DNA from: Deltaproteobacteria bacterium
GTDB lineage: Bacteria > Desulfobacterota > Desulfarculia > Adiutricales > Adiutricaceae
Length of the DNA stretch: 44,768 bases
Direction: 5' to 3'
NCBI GenBank assembly: GCA_031263525.1
Contig: JAISFP010000211.1
Span: 1-44,768 of the forward strand
A program made the translations under genes and the position numbers. This document shows positions 1 through 7,473 of this stretch, in pieces; position 1 is the stretch's first letter; the number at the start of each line of letters is the position of its first letter. Below the pieces are notes generated by a model that saw nothing but the letters and a program-made list of their open reading frames with translations, was not told the origin of the DNA and ran no database searches.

Positions 1-260
1 GTTAAACGGTTAAGCCCGGAGCTTGTTGCGCTGAGTTGAAAGCAGAGGAGACCAGCGCCAGGAGTCTCGCGTGTACGGGGCATATTCAACAGTAGCATAT
101 CTGGTGGCTTAAGGTATGAGCGACACAACAGAGGCCCTCGGGAGGAGTGGGCAGACCTAACTTGAAGAAATGCCATAAGTCCTGTATTATCAGACTGTTG
201 GGCGTACATGAAGTTCTGCGGCGTTCACGGGGCTTTTAGGTATCAAGGCTTCCGTTAAAG
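1..260. other. Left edge, no gene recognised
   Basis: No convincing reading frame is visible here. The stretch is moderately GC-rich with many short self-complementary segments, and could be the tail of a structured RNA or a retroelement cut by the window edge. I cannot match it to a named family. Confidence 0.3.
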
Positions 261-300
261 TTGAGAGTCACGTTGCATTGCCTTAGATTAGACAAAATCT

Positions 301-328
301 TTGGCAATTGTATAGTATGCTTTATATT
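301..328 (+). promoter_or_regulatory. Candidate sigma-70 promoter of the lipoprotein gene
   Basis: A TTGGCA box (301-306) is separated by 16 bp from a TATATT box (323-328). Transcription would begin near 335, about 25 bases before the proposed TTG start at 360. The local sequence is AT-rich compared with the rest of the left region. Confidence 0.4.
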
Positions 329-359
329 TTCATTTTTTTGCTATGCAAAGGAGACTCAA

Positions 360-719
360 TTGAAAATCAGAATCGTCATAATGTTCTTTCTGCTTTTGGC
401 GTTTGGAACGGCTTGTTTAAGCGGACAGCCTGTTTCATCCCCTAGAACTTCGGGTCCCGCAACTGTAGTTTTACAGGAAGTTCCACTCAATATAGTAATA
501 GGCAAGACCACTTATCAGGAACTCGCTTCTGTCTTAGGTCCTCCTAGTAGCGTATCAGGTCATGAAACATATCAAGATGCCAAATGGGAAGGCAGAAGAA
601 TTTATACCGTCACGTTAACTGCTGGAAACAACCCGCCTACTGTAACTAAATATAGAACTATAAGTGTTAATTTTTCTAATAAAGATAGCACAGCAATTGA
701 TTTTTATGGTTATAATTAA
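360..719 (+). CDS. Putative small BamE/SmpA-like lipoprotein
   Basis: About 119 residues. The frame is open from 261, but I place the start at TTG 360 because an AGGAG ribosome binding site (349-353) sits 6 bases upstream and the protein then begins with a normal signal peptide (MKIRIVIMFFLLLAFGTAC). The Cys in FGTAC could be the lipidated residue, though the box is not canonical because position -3 is Gly. The mature part contains GKTTYQELASVLGPPSS, the pattern (G-x-T...V/L-LG-x-P) seen at the start of SmpA/OmlA/BamE folds, which in the family help outer-membrane protein assembly or bind periplasmic partners. It stands alone, has lower GC than the flagellar genes, and may belong to an acquired segment. 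The similarity is a motif only; it could be any small periplasmic lipoprotein. Confidence 0.6.
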   Translation: MKIRIVIMFFLLLAFGTACLSGQPVSSPRTSGPATVVLQEVPLNIVIGKTTYQELASVLGPPSSVSGHETYQDAKWEGRRIYTVTLTAGNNPPTVTKYRTISVNFSNKDSTAIDFYGYN

Positions 720-999
720 TTTTGAAGGTTGATTACTCCTGTATAACAGCATGATTGCCTCTGTAAAACAGAAAATGACCCATAGCAGGTTGTAGCCATA
801 ACATCTGAATCTCCATTGAACTGGTTTACTCGTGCTTGCATAAATATATAAATGTATTATGTTAAATTGGATTGATGTCGAGATTTATATTGACATCAGT
901 CGGTGCCAAGGACTGGAGTGCCGGGCAGGGAAGAGCGGATCTGCCTTGATGACTGGAAACAATGCCTGCTTCCCGTTCTCGGTTGAGCGTGGCGCGGCG
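720..999. other. AT-rich intergenic spacer
   Basis: No gene and no clear terminator seen. The composition changes abruptly to GC-rich near 900-1000, where the first unit of the flhB segmental duplication begins. Confidence 0.4.
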
Positions 1000-1042
1000 A
1001 TCTCCGGTCCGCCGGGGAGATTTCTCCCGGCATGATGGGACG

Positions 1043-1347
1043 ATGGGTGAGAATTCAGGCAAGAAGATCGAAGAGCCTGCCGGTCACAAGCTCACTCAGG
1101 CCCGCCAGAAGGGGCAGATTAGCCAAGAGCATGGAGGCGAGCGCCGTCGTGGCGCTCCTAGCCTAGTGCGGTGCCCTGTTCCTTCTGGGACCCTACGGCT
1201 GGGGGAGGGTCACGGCGCTTTTCAGGCATTTCGTCTGGAGGGCCGCGGACTTCTCCCGGGACCCGGGGGAACTGGTACAGCTCGCCGAGCTGGGCTGAAG
1301 GATGTGCTCATAATCTGCTCCCGGTGGCGCTCACCGTCCTGGTCTTC
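1043..1347 (+). pseudogene. flhB 5' fragment, copy 1
   Basis: The start matches intact flhB (MGENSGKKIEEPAGHKLTQ against MGEDSGEKTEEPTGHKLTQ). One extra base near 1118 (CAGATTAGCCAAG against CAGGTGGCCAAG) shifts the frame just after ARQKGQ. A second lesion, loss of one C in GCTGGGCTGAAGG, is shared with copy 2. Homology to flhB ends at about 1347 inside the codons for ALIVLVF, and the export-gate and cleavage domains are absent. It cannot make a working FlhB. About 30 codons could still be translated from the ATG. Confidence 0.88.
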
Positions 1348-1698
1348 AGTTCCGTCCGGCTTCCGCCGGGTTCCTCCAGATTTCCTCATTGAGTTCAGCG
1401 TCCGTGTCCCGGCAGCGCTCCGGTGTCCAATTTCCCCACGGAGGCAGGAATGATTAGAGCCAAAACCGAATTGATGGTATCATGACCTTGCAGGACGGCA
1501 GGCAAGCTGACTGGGCTGAACGCCCGGCGTCCTGACAGCTTCCCGGGCACGGGACGTTGCTGCCGGTCAGAGCCACTGTGTGCCCCGCCCTCCGACCGTT
1601 GCAAGCCTCATGTCCGCCAGGCACTGGGCAAGGCCCGAGCGGCGGCGTTCGTTGGCAAGCAAGCGGGAAGCAGGCAGACTTCAGGGAAAACTTTAAAA
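1348..1698 (+). other. Duplicated spacer between flhB fragment 1 and coiled-coil gene 1
   Basis: It aligns well with 4056-4394, for example CGACCGTTGCAAG and the GGCAAGGCCCGAGCGGCGGC stretch. I see no gene. A sequence resembling a sigma-54 site lies near 1543-1563, but the spacing is wrong (see rejected items). Confidence 0.6.
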
Positions 1699-2043
1699 AT
1701 GGATGCTATGGCAGTCAAACTTGATATGTTCATTTGGTTCATTGGCATATTCATTGTCCTTTTTGCGTGGGGGGGAATTATTGCCTTTTATAAACTTCTA
1801 GTCTCACTGGATAACGGGCTTGCTGAGCTTAAAACCAGCATAGCTGAGGTTGAAACAAGCATAGCTGTAGTTAAAACAAGCATAGTTGTTTTAGAAAACA
1901 AGATGGATTCAAGGATAGCCAGGGTAGACAACAAGGTGGACACATTGTCTGCGACTGTCTGTGGCTTGAGTGTGGACGTCGGAAAATTGCAGGTTTCCGT
2001 CAACGAGCTTGTTGCCCCCGGCTCGGATCGGAAGCGGACCTAG
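1699..2043 (+). CDS. Small membrane-anchored coiled-coil protein, copy 1
   Basis: 114 residues. One N-terminal membrane segment (about residues 9-32, MFIWFIGIFIVLFAWGGIIAF) is followed by a heptad-patterned segment with near-repeats (ELKTSIAEVETSIAVVKTSI, about 43-62) and then VDNKVDTLSATVCGLSVDVGKLQVSV. It would sit in the inner membrane with a coiled-coil rod, probably as an oligomer. The function is unknown; similar shapes occur in small phage-like and motility-associated proteins, but I recognise no family. The paralog at 4395 keeps the same plan. The TAG stop here aligns with CAG in the paralog, so this copy ends about 43 residues earlier. The ATG is preceded only by a weak GGGAAAA element. 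The preserved frame and heptads in both copies favour a real gene. Confidence 0.62.
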   Translation: MDAMAVKLDMFIWFIGIFIVLFAWGGIIAFYKLLVSLDNGLAELKTSIAEVETSIAVVKTSIVVLENKMDSRIARVDNKVDTLSATVCGLSVDVGKLQVSVNELVAPGSDRKRT

Positions 2044-3039
2044 CCTCGGGACGATCCACCTCATGACGAGCCATACGAAAGGAGCACCCGGCCAGGGTAG
2101 CCAGGTTGGCTTCTGGAAGGCGAAGTAGCTGTCCGAGTAGCCGCAGCGGCGGCTGGTCCGGCACCTTCCTGGATTCTCCCGCCTAGCCCTTTCCGGCTCC
2201 TGCAGATGCGGCAGGCCATTCGGAACTGCCCTGCGGGCGGCGCGATGCCGGAAGCGGGCGAATCCGTCGGTTTCGTTTGCGGCGCTTGGTGCTCCTCACG
2301 GGGCCGGTAGTTCCGGCGCGGGGCTTCGGCTCCTGTAGCATCTTTTTTGCCTGCGGTCGCGCATACCCATTTCCTCCTTTCCCCGCCAGACATGCCCGGG
2401 TGCCTTACCGCCTGATCTTCAGAACGCAGAGCCGCCGATGAACGCAGAGCCGCCGAGCCGGGCACCTTTTCCGAAGGCCCGGGCACCTTTTCCGATGGCT
2501 TAAGATACAGGCCCGTGCCCCGGAGGGTCAGCCCAGCCGCCCTCCGGACTTTCCGGTGAGCGCCCGTCAGGATTTCCGAAGTCATTCCCTGACAGGTGTC
2601 GCGGACATCTCACTGCGTCCTGCCGGAAGCGGCGCACCGGCTTGTCCGGACCTTGAATTGATACTGAAATACGCCATTATCAAGATATTGTTGGCAAAGC
2701 GTGAAGCTTTCCTGCGCTTTTCTTGGCTCTGAGGTCTTCAGAAGTTTTAAGATTTTCCTGATCTTTGACTCTTCTTATTTTTCTGTTTCGTTACTGAAAT
2801 TTTAAGTTTTCTGTTATTTTTATCTGCTTGTAAATCTTCCGTTTTTCCTTATTTTTCTTGCATTTTCAGCTTATTTCTAAATTTTTACCGTTTTGCTTTC
2901 TTTCATCTATCCAGATTCTCCCTGCTTTTTTAACTGATTGAGATTTTTTTCTCCTCTTTCCTACCTTCCTTCTTTCCTGAGCTTCCTGAGCTTCCTGAGT
3001 TTCCAGGTGCTTTCCTCCCTTTGCTATCTTCAGAAGATG
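2044..3039. other. Duplicated spacer: GC-rich part then T-rich part
   Basis: The stretch 2060-2690 is the counterpart of 4790-5440. The copies differ by many insertions, deletions and frame changes, so no shared protein is evident in either strand. CCTGACAGGTGTCGCGGACA is identical at 2588 and 5327. From about 2700 the sequence becomes T-rich on this strand and includes short CTTCCTGAG repeats near 2975-3000. No gene is supported. Confidence 0.55.
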
Positions 3040-3465
3040 TCTCCAGAGTATTCCTGGGTATCCAGGAATATCCATAAGTATTTCTGAGCATTCCAGAGTT
3101 TTCCCTGATGTTCCAGGATATCCAGGAGCATTCCGGAGTTTTCCTGAGTGTTCCAGGGGAACCCGAAGCATTCCAGAGTTTTCCAGAGTGTTGCAGGGTA
3201 TCCCGGAGTTTTTCCGAATATTCCAGGATATCCAGGAGCATTCCTGAGTGTTTCTGATCATTCCTGAGTTTTTCCGAGTGTTCCTTGGTATCCATGAGCA
3301 TTCTTGAGTGTTTCGGAGCATTCCGGCATTTTCCCGAATGTTTCTGGGTATCCCGGAGCATTTTGGATTGTTTCTGAGAATTCAGGAGTTTTCCCGAATG
3401 TTCCTGGGCATCCAGGTTTTTCCTGGGTATTTCTTAGTATTTTTGAATATTTCTAAGCATTCCTG
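3040..3465. repeat. 30-bp-period tandem array 1
   Basis: Degenerate units contain CATTCCGGAGTTTTCC and GAGTGTTCCTGGGTATCC, repeated about 14 times. Read on the minus strand they give a 10-residue pattern such as LRNTQKHSGK, so the period is 30 bp. Two minus frames stay open across it. There is no ribosome binding site or conserved start, so I treat it as non-coding. The same array recurs at 5775-6165. Confidence 0.8.
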
Positions 3466-3702
3466 AGCTTATTGGCCCTTCCTGCCATCCGCCTTGCAGG
3501 AGCTTTTCAGAGGTTTCCGGGCTTTCCGGCGTTTCATTTTTTCTGTTTTGTGTTGTTCCGGGCATCTGTTGGTTTCGTGATTTCGGCCAGGCCCGGCTCC
3601 CCCTGCAGGGGGGGAGAGCGCCACCGCGAGGGGGGCCGGGTTCCTCCTCCCGGGGGCCGGTAGCCGGTCCGCAGGCGCAATTTCCCCCGGCATGAGGGGA
3701 CG

Positions 3703-4055
3703 TTGGGCGAGGATTCCGGCGAGAAGACCGAAGAGCCTGCCGGTCACAAGTTCGCCCAGGCCCGCCAGAAAGGGCAGGTGGCCAAGAGCATGGAGGTGAG
3801 CGCCACCGTGGTGCTCCTCGCCTCGTGCGGGGCCCTGTTCATACTGGGCCCCTGCGGCTGGGGGAGGGTCACGGCGCTTTTCAGGCATTTTGTCTGGAGA
3901 GCCGCGGATTTCTCCCGCGACCCGGGGGACCTGGTCCAGCTCGCCGTGCTGGGCTGAAGGAGGTGCTCATAATCTCGCTCCCGGTGGCGCTCATAGTCCT
4001 GGTCTTCTCCGTGGGCATCAACCTCTGCCAGCTGTGTGGCTTCATGTTCCCCAGC
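3703..4055 (+). pseudogene. flhB 5' fragment, copy 2
   Basis: The first 84 codons match intact flhB almost perfectly (MGEDSGEKTEEPAGHKFAQARQKGQVAKSMEVSATVVLL). The ATG of the intact gene has become TTG. Loss of one C (GTGCTGGGCTGAAGG against GAGCTGGGCCTGAAGG) creates a TGA at 3955-3957. In the next frame homology resumes as LKEVLIISLPVALIVLVFSVGINLCQLCGFM and stops at about 4055. The product, if made, would be the N-terminal tail plus one membrane helix. It is closer to the intact gene than copy 1 is. Confidence 0.9.
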
Positions 4056-4394
4056 ACCGTCCGGGTTCTGTCAGATTTCCTCATGGAGTTCATCGTCCGT
4101 GTTCCGGTAGCGCTCCGTGATCCAATCTCCGCACGGAAGCAGGAAAGATTGGCGCAGAAGACGATTAGATGGTATCATGTTCTTATAGGACGGCAGGCAC
4201 GCTGACAGGGCTGATCGCCCGGTCGTCCTGAAAGGTTCCCTGGCACGGGACGTTGTTGCCGGTTAGAGCCACAGTGTGCCCCTCTCTCCGACCGTTGCAA
4301 GGCTCATGCCCGCCAGGCACCGGGCAAGGCCCGAGCGGCGGCGTTCGTTGGCAAGCAAGCGGAAAGCAGGCAGGCTTCCGGGAAAACGATAAAA
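4056..4394 (+). other. Duplicated spacer between flhB fragment 2 and coiled-coil gene 2
   Basis: Counterpart of 1348-1698. It begins where homology to intact flhB ends (after TTCATGTTCCCCAGC). No gene is seen. Confidence 0.6.
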
Positions 4395-4868
4395 ATGGAT
4401 GTCGTGGCCAAAATTGATATGTTCATGTCGTTCGGTGGCATAATCGTTACCATTTTTATGGGAGTAGGAATTTTTTCCTTAACCAGACTGTTCAGCTCAC
4501 AGAAAAGTGGGTTTGCAGACTTACGCCGAGAAATAATTGCGTCAGAAGCCAGGACGGAAAAAAATATAGCTGATGTCAAAACCAGCGTAACAGGGTTAGA
4601 GACCAAGATGGAAGGCAGGATATCTGAGGTCAAAACCAGCATTTCCAAGGTAGATGACAAGTTGGGCGCACTGACTGAGACTGTCTCTAACTTGAGGGTG
4701 GACGTCGGAAAATTGCAGGTTGCCGTCAACGGGCTTGTTGCCCCCAGCTCGGATTGGAAGCGGTCCCAGCCTCAGGACGATCCACCTCGGGACGACCCAG
4801 AAGAGGTGCATCACGGTCGGGGGGGTACCCAGGCAGGCTCCAGGAAGGCGATGTCGCTGTCCGAGTAG
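4395..4868 (+). CDS. Small membrane-anchored coiled-coil protein, copy 2
   Basis: 157 residues, paralog of the gene at 1699. The N-terminal helix (about 7-33, including MFMSFGGIIVTIFMGVGIFS) is followed by a long coiled coil: ADLRREIIASEARTEKNIAD, then VKTSVTGLETKMEGRISEVK, then TSISKVDDKLGALTETVSNL. The segment VDVGKLQVAVNGLVAP is nearly identical to copy 1. The last 43 residues or so (from QPQDDPPRDDPEE) arise because the stop of copy 1 reads CAG here; they are hydrophilic and probably incidental. The region around the start is conserved between copies (GGGAAAAC then ATAAAAATGGATG). Function unknown; expected in the inner membrane with the rod in the cytoplasm or periplasm. Confidence 0.62.
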   Translation: MDVVAKIDMFMSFGGIIVTIFMGVGIFSLTRLFSSQKSGFADLRREIIASEARTEKNIADVKTSVTGLETKMEGRISEVKTSISKVDDKLGALTETVSNLRVDVGKLQVAVNGLVAPSSDWKRSQPQDDPPRDDPEEVHHGRGGTQAGSRKAMSLSE

Positions 4869-5774
4869 CCGTTGCGGCGGCTGGTCCGGCACCTTCCGGG
4901 ATTCTCCCGCCTCGCCCTCCGGGTCCAGCGGATGCGGCAGGCCATTCGGATCTGCCCTGCGGGCGAAGCGATGCCGGACGCGGACGAACCTGTTTCGCCT
5001 GCGGCGCACGATGCTTATGCCGAGGCGAGGACGGCAGTTCCGGGGCGGGGCATCGGCTTCTGCCGCGTCTTTAGTAGCCTGCGGTCGCGCATCCCCATTT
5101 CCTTCTCTCCCCTGCCAGACATGCCCGGTTCCTGTGCCGGACATGCCCGGTTCCTGACCTTCTGAATTGCAGGGCCGCCGGCCGGGCACCTCTCTCGAAA
5201 GCCCGGGCATCTTTTCCGATGGCTTATGATACAGGGACGTGCCCCGGAGGGGCTGCCCTGCCGCGCTCCCGCAGCCGCCTCCTGGCTTTTCGGGAGCGCC
5301 AGCCAGGATATTTCGAGGTCATTCCCTGACAGGTGTCGCGGACATCTCCCTGCGTCCTGCCGGAAGCGGAGCACCGGCTTGTCCGGACCTTGAATTGATA
5401 CTGAAATTACGCTATTATCAAGATATTGTCTGCAAAGCGTAAAGCTTTCCTGCGCTTTTCTGGCCGCTGAGGTCTTCGGAAGTTTTCAGATTTTCCGGAT
5501 TTTTGATTCTTCTTTTTTTTCTGTTTCTTTACTGGAATTTTAAGTTTTTTGTTATTTTTATCTGCTTGTCAGTCTTCCATTTTGTCATGTTTTTCCTCTA
5601 TTTTCAGCTTATTCAAGATTTTTATTGCTTTACTTTATTTCGTCTTTCCATATTAAACATGCATTTTTAACTGATTGAGATTTTTTCTTCCCCTTTCCTG
5701 CCTTCCGTCTTTCCGGAGCTTCCTGAGTTTTCAGGTGCTTTCCTGCCTTTGATATCTTAAAAAGATATCTCCTG
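4869..5774. other. Duplicated spacer: GC-rich part then T-rich part
   Basis: Counterpart of 2044-3039. Several overlapping open frames exist on both strands, but none is conserved between the two copies. No gene is supported. Confidence 0.5.
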
Positions 5775-6165
5775 AGTATTCCTGGGTATCCCGGAGCATT
5801 CATAAGTGCTTCTGAGCATTCCGGAGTTTTCACGAGTGTTTCTGGGTATCACGGAGTTTTTCAGAGTGTTCCATGGTATTCCGAAGAATTCTTGAGTTTT
5901 CCGACTTTTCCTGGGTATTCCTGAGTGTTTCTGAGTATTCCGGAGTTTCCCCTGTTGTTCGTGGGTGCTCAAGAGTTTTCCTGGGTATTCCTGAGTGTTT
6001 ATGAGCATTCCGGAGTTTTCCCCGTTGTTCCTGGGTGGTCAAGAGTTTTCTCGAGTTTTCCTGGGTATCCCTGAGTATGTCTGAGCATTCCGGAGTTTTC
6101 CCCTATTGTCCCAGGGTATCCAGAGTTTTTACTTGGTATTCCTGAGTTTTTATGAGTATATCTGA
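5775..6165. repeat. 30-bp-period tandem array 2
   Basis: Same repeat family as 3040-3465 (GTATTCCTGAGTGTTTCTGA and GCATTCCGGAGTTTTCC units). Minus-strand reading gives LRNTQKHSGIPRK-like decapeptides. It lies 20-230 bp upstream of the intact flhB and probably came along with the segmental duplication. Confidence 0.8.
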
Positions 6166-6393
6166 GTTTTTTGGTGCTTCCTGCCTTTCGCCTTGCAGGA
6201 GCTTTTCAGAGGTTTCCGGGATTTCCGCAGTTTCTTTTCGGCTGTTTTGAGGTATTCTGGCTCAGTTGGCTTTGTGATTTCGGCCATGCCCGGATCCCCC
6301 TGACGGGGGGCCGGACACCCCCGCGAGGGGGGCCGGGTTCCCTTTCCGGAGGGGTCGGTCCGCCGGGGAGATTTCAACCGGCAAGAGGGGACG

Positions 6394-7473
6394 ATGGGCG
6401 AGGATTCAGGCGAGAAGACCGAAGAGCCTACCGGTCACAAGCTCACCCAGGCCCGCCAGAAGGGGCAGGTGGCCAAGAGCATGGAGGTGAGCGCCGCCGT
6501 GGTGCTCCTCGCCTCGTGCGGGGCCCTGTTCATACTGGGTCCGTACGGCTGGGGGAGGGTGACTGCGCTCTTCAGGCATTTCGTCTGGAGGGCCGCGGAC
6601 TTCTCCCGCGATCCGGGGGACCTGGTCCAGCTCGCCGAGCTGGGCCTGAAGGAGGTGCTGATAATCTCGCTCCCGGTGGCGCTCATCGTCCTGGTCTTCT
6701 CAGTGGGCATCAATCTCTACCAGCTGGGGGGCTTCATGGTCTCCAGCGAGGCGCTGACCCCCAAGTGGGACAGGCTGAACTTCATCTCCGGCTTCGGTCG
6801 CTTCTTCAAGATCCGCACCGCAGTCGACTGCGTGAAGTCGGTCCTGAAGATGGGCATCATCTTCCTCGTGGGCTACCTGGTCTTAAGGGACCACATGGAC
6901 GACTTCGTGCTCATGGTGGACATGCAGCCCCTGGCCATCGGGGTGCTGACCCTGCAGATCGCCCTCGAGCTGTTCATAAAGACGTGCCTGGTGCTCCTCA
7001 TCCTGGCGGTGATGGACTACGGCTATCAGAAGTGGCAGTTCACCCAGGACATGAAGATGACCAAGCAGGAGGTGAAGGACGAGTACAAGCAGATAGAGGG
7101 CGACCCGATCGTGAAGAACCGCATCCGCCAGGCCCAGCGCGAGGCGGCCAAGAAGCGCCAGCTGGCCGACGTGCCCAAGTCGGACGTGGTGATAGCCAAC
7201 CCGGAACATTACGCTGTGGCCCTCCAGTACGACCGCGAGAAGGCACCCGCGCCCATAGTCATGGCCAAGGGGGCGGACTTCCTGGCCCTGCGCATCAAGG
7301 ACATCGCCCGTGAGCACAAGGTCCCCATCGTCGAGAACCGCCCCCTCGCCCAGGCCCTCTACAAGGCCGTGGAGGTGGGCGAGGTGATACCTGCGGAGTT
7401 CTACAAGGCGGTGGCCGCGGTTCTGAGCTACATCTACAAGGTGAAAGGACGGAAGCAGCGTGCCGGAGGCTGA
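6394..7473 (+). CDS. flhB: FlhB, flagellar export gate switch protein (intact copy)
   Basis: 359 residues, normal for FlhB. This inner-membrane part of the flagellar type III export gate switches export from rod/hook to filament substrates. It has a charged N-terminal tail (EKTEEPTGHKLTQARQKGQV), four hydrophobic segments (about 30-50, 87-110, 140-165, 180-205), the linker QDMKMTKQEVKDEYKQIEGD and the cytoplasmic domain with the self-cleavage site. That site reads NPEH (N269-P270) where most FlhB proteins have NPTH; the flanking VVIANP-x-HYAVAL and KGADFLALRIKDIAREHKVPIVENRPLAQALY are canonical. Its ATG is preceded by AGAGGGGA (6384-6391). The stop overlaps the next frame by 14 bases, which suggests translational coupling. 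Two broken copies of its 5' end lie upstream. Confidence 0.97.
   Translation: MGEDSGEKTEEPTGHKLTQARQKGQVAKSMEVSAAVVLLASCGALFILGPYGWGRVTALFRHFVWRAADFSRDPGDLVQLAELGLKEVLIISLPVALIVLVFSVGINLYQLGGFMVSSEALTPKWDRLNFISGFGRFFKIRTAVDCVKSVLKMGIIFLVGYLVLRDHMDDFVLMVDMQPLAIGVLTLQIALELFIKTCLVLLILAVMDYGYQKWQFTQDMKMTKQEVKDEYKQIEGDPIVKNRIRQAQREAAKKRQLADVPKSDVVIANPEHYAVALQYDREKAPAPIVMAKGADFLALRIKDIAREHKVPIVENRPLAQALYKAVEVGEVIPAEFYKAVAAVLSYIYKVKGRKQRAGG

Larger units (their letters stand above)
1000..6745 (+). repeat. Segmental tandem duplication (period about 2.7 kb) carrying flhB 5' ends
   Basis: The flhB start region occurs three times: ATG at 1043, TTG at 3703 and ATG at 6394, spaced 2660 and 2691 bp. Between the copies the order is the same each time: flhB fragment, spacer, small coiled-coil gene, GC-rich spacer, T-rich spacer, 30-bp-period array, then a flhB leader. 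The leader containing CCTTGCAGGAGCTTTTCAGA is shared at about 3490 and 6190, 2.7 kb apart, so unit 2 spans roughly 3478-6176. Unit 1 lacks that leader and begins near 1000. Copies 1 and 2 share a one-base deletion that copy 3 lacks. They therefore probably derive from one already broken copy that was duplicated again. Confidence 0.9.

Noticed and set aside
2061-2585. Minus-strand gene in the duplicated GC-rich spacer
   Set aside because: The frame is not preserved in the paralogous spacer at 4790-5440.
4241-4262. Sigma-54 promoter upstream of coiled-coil gene 2 (also 1543-1563 for copy 1)
   Set aside because: TGGCACGGGACGTTGTTGCC resembles the -24/-12 pattern, but the GG-to-GC distance is not 10 bp in either copy.
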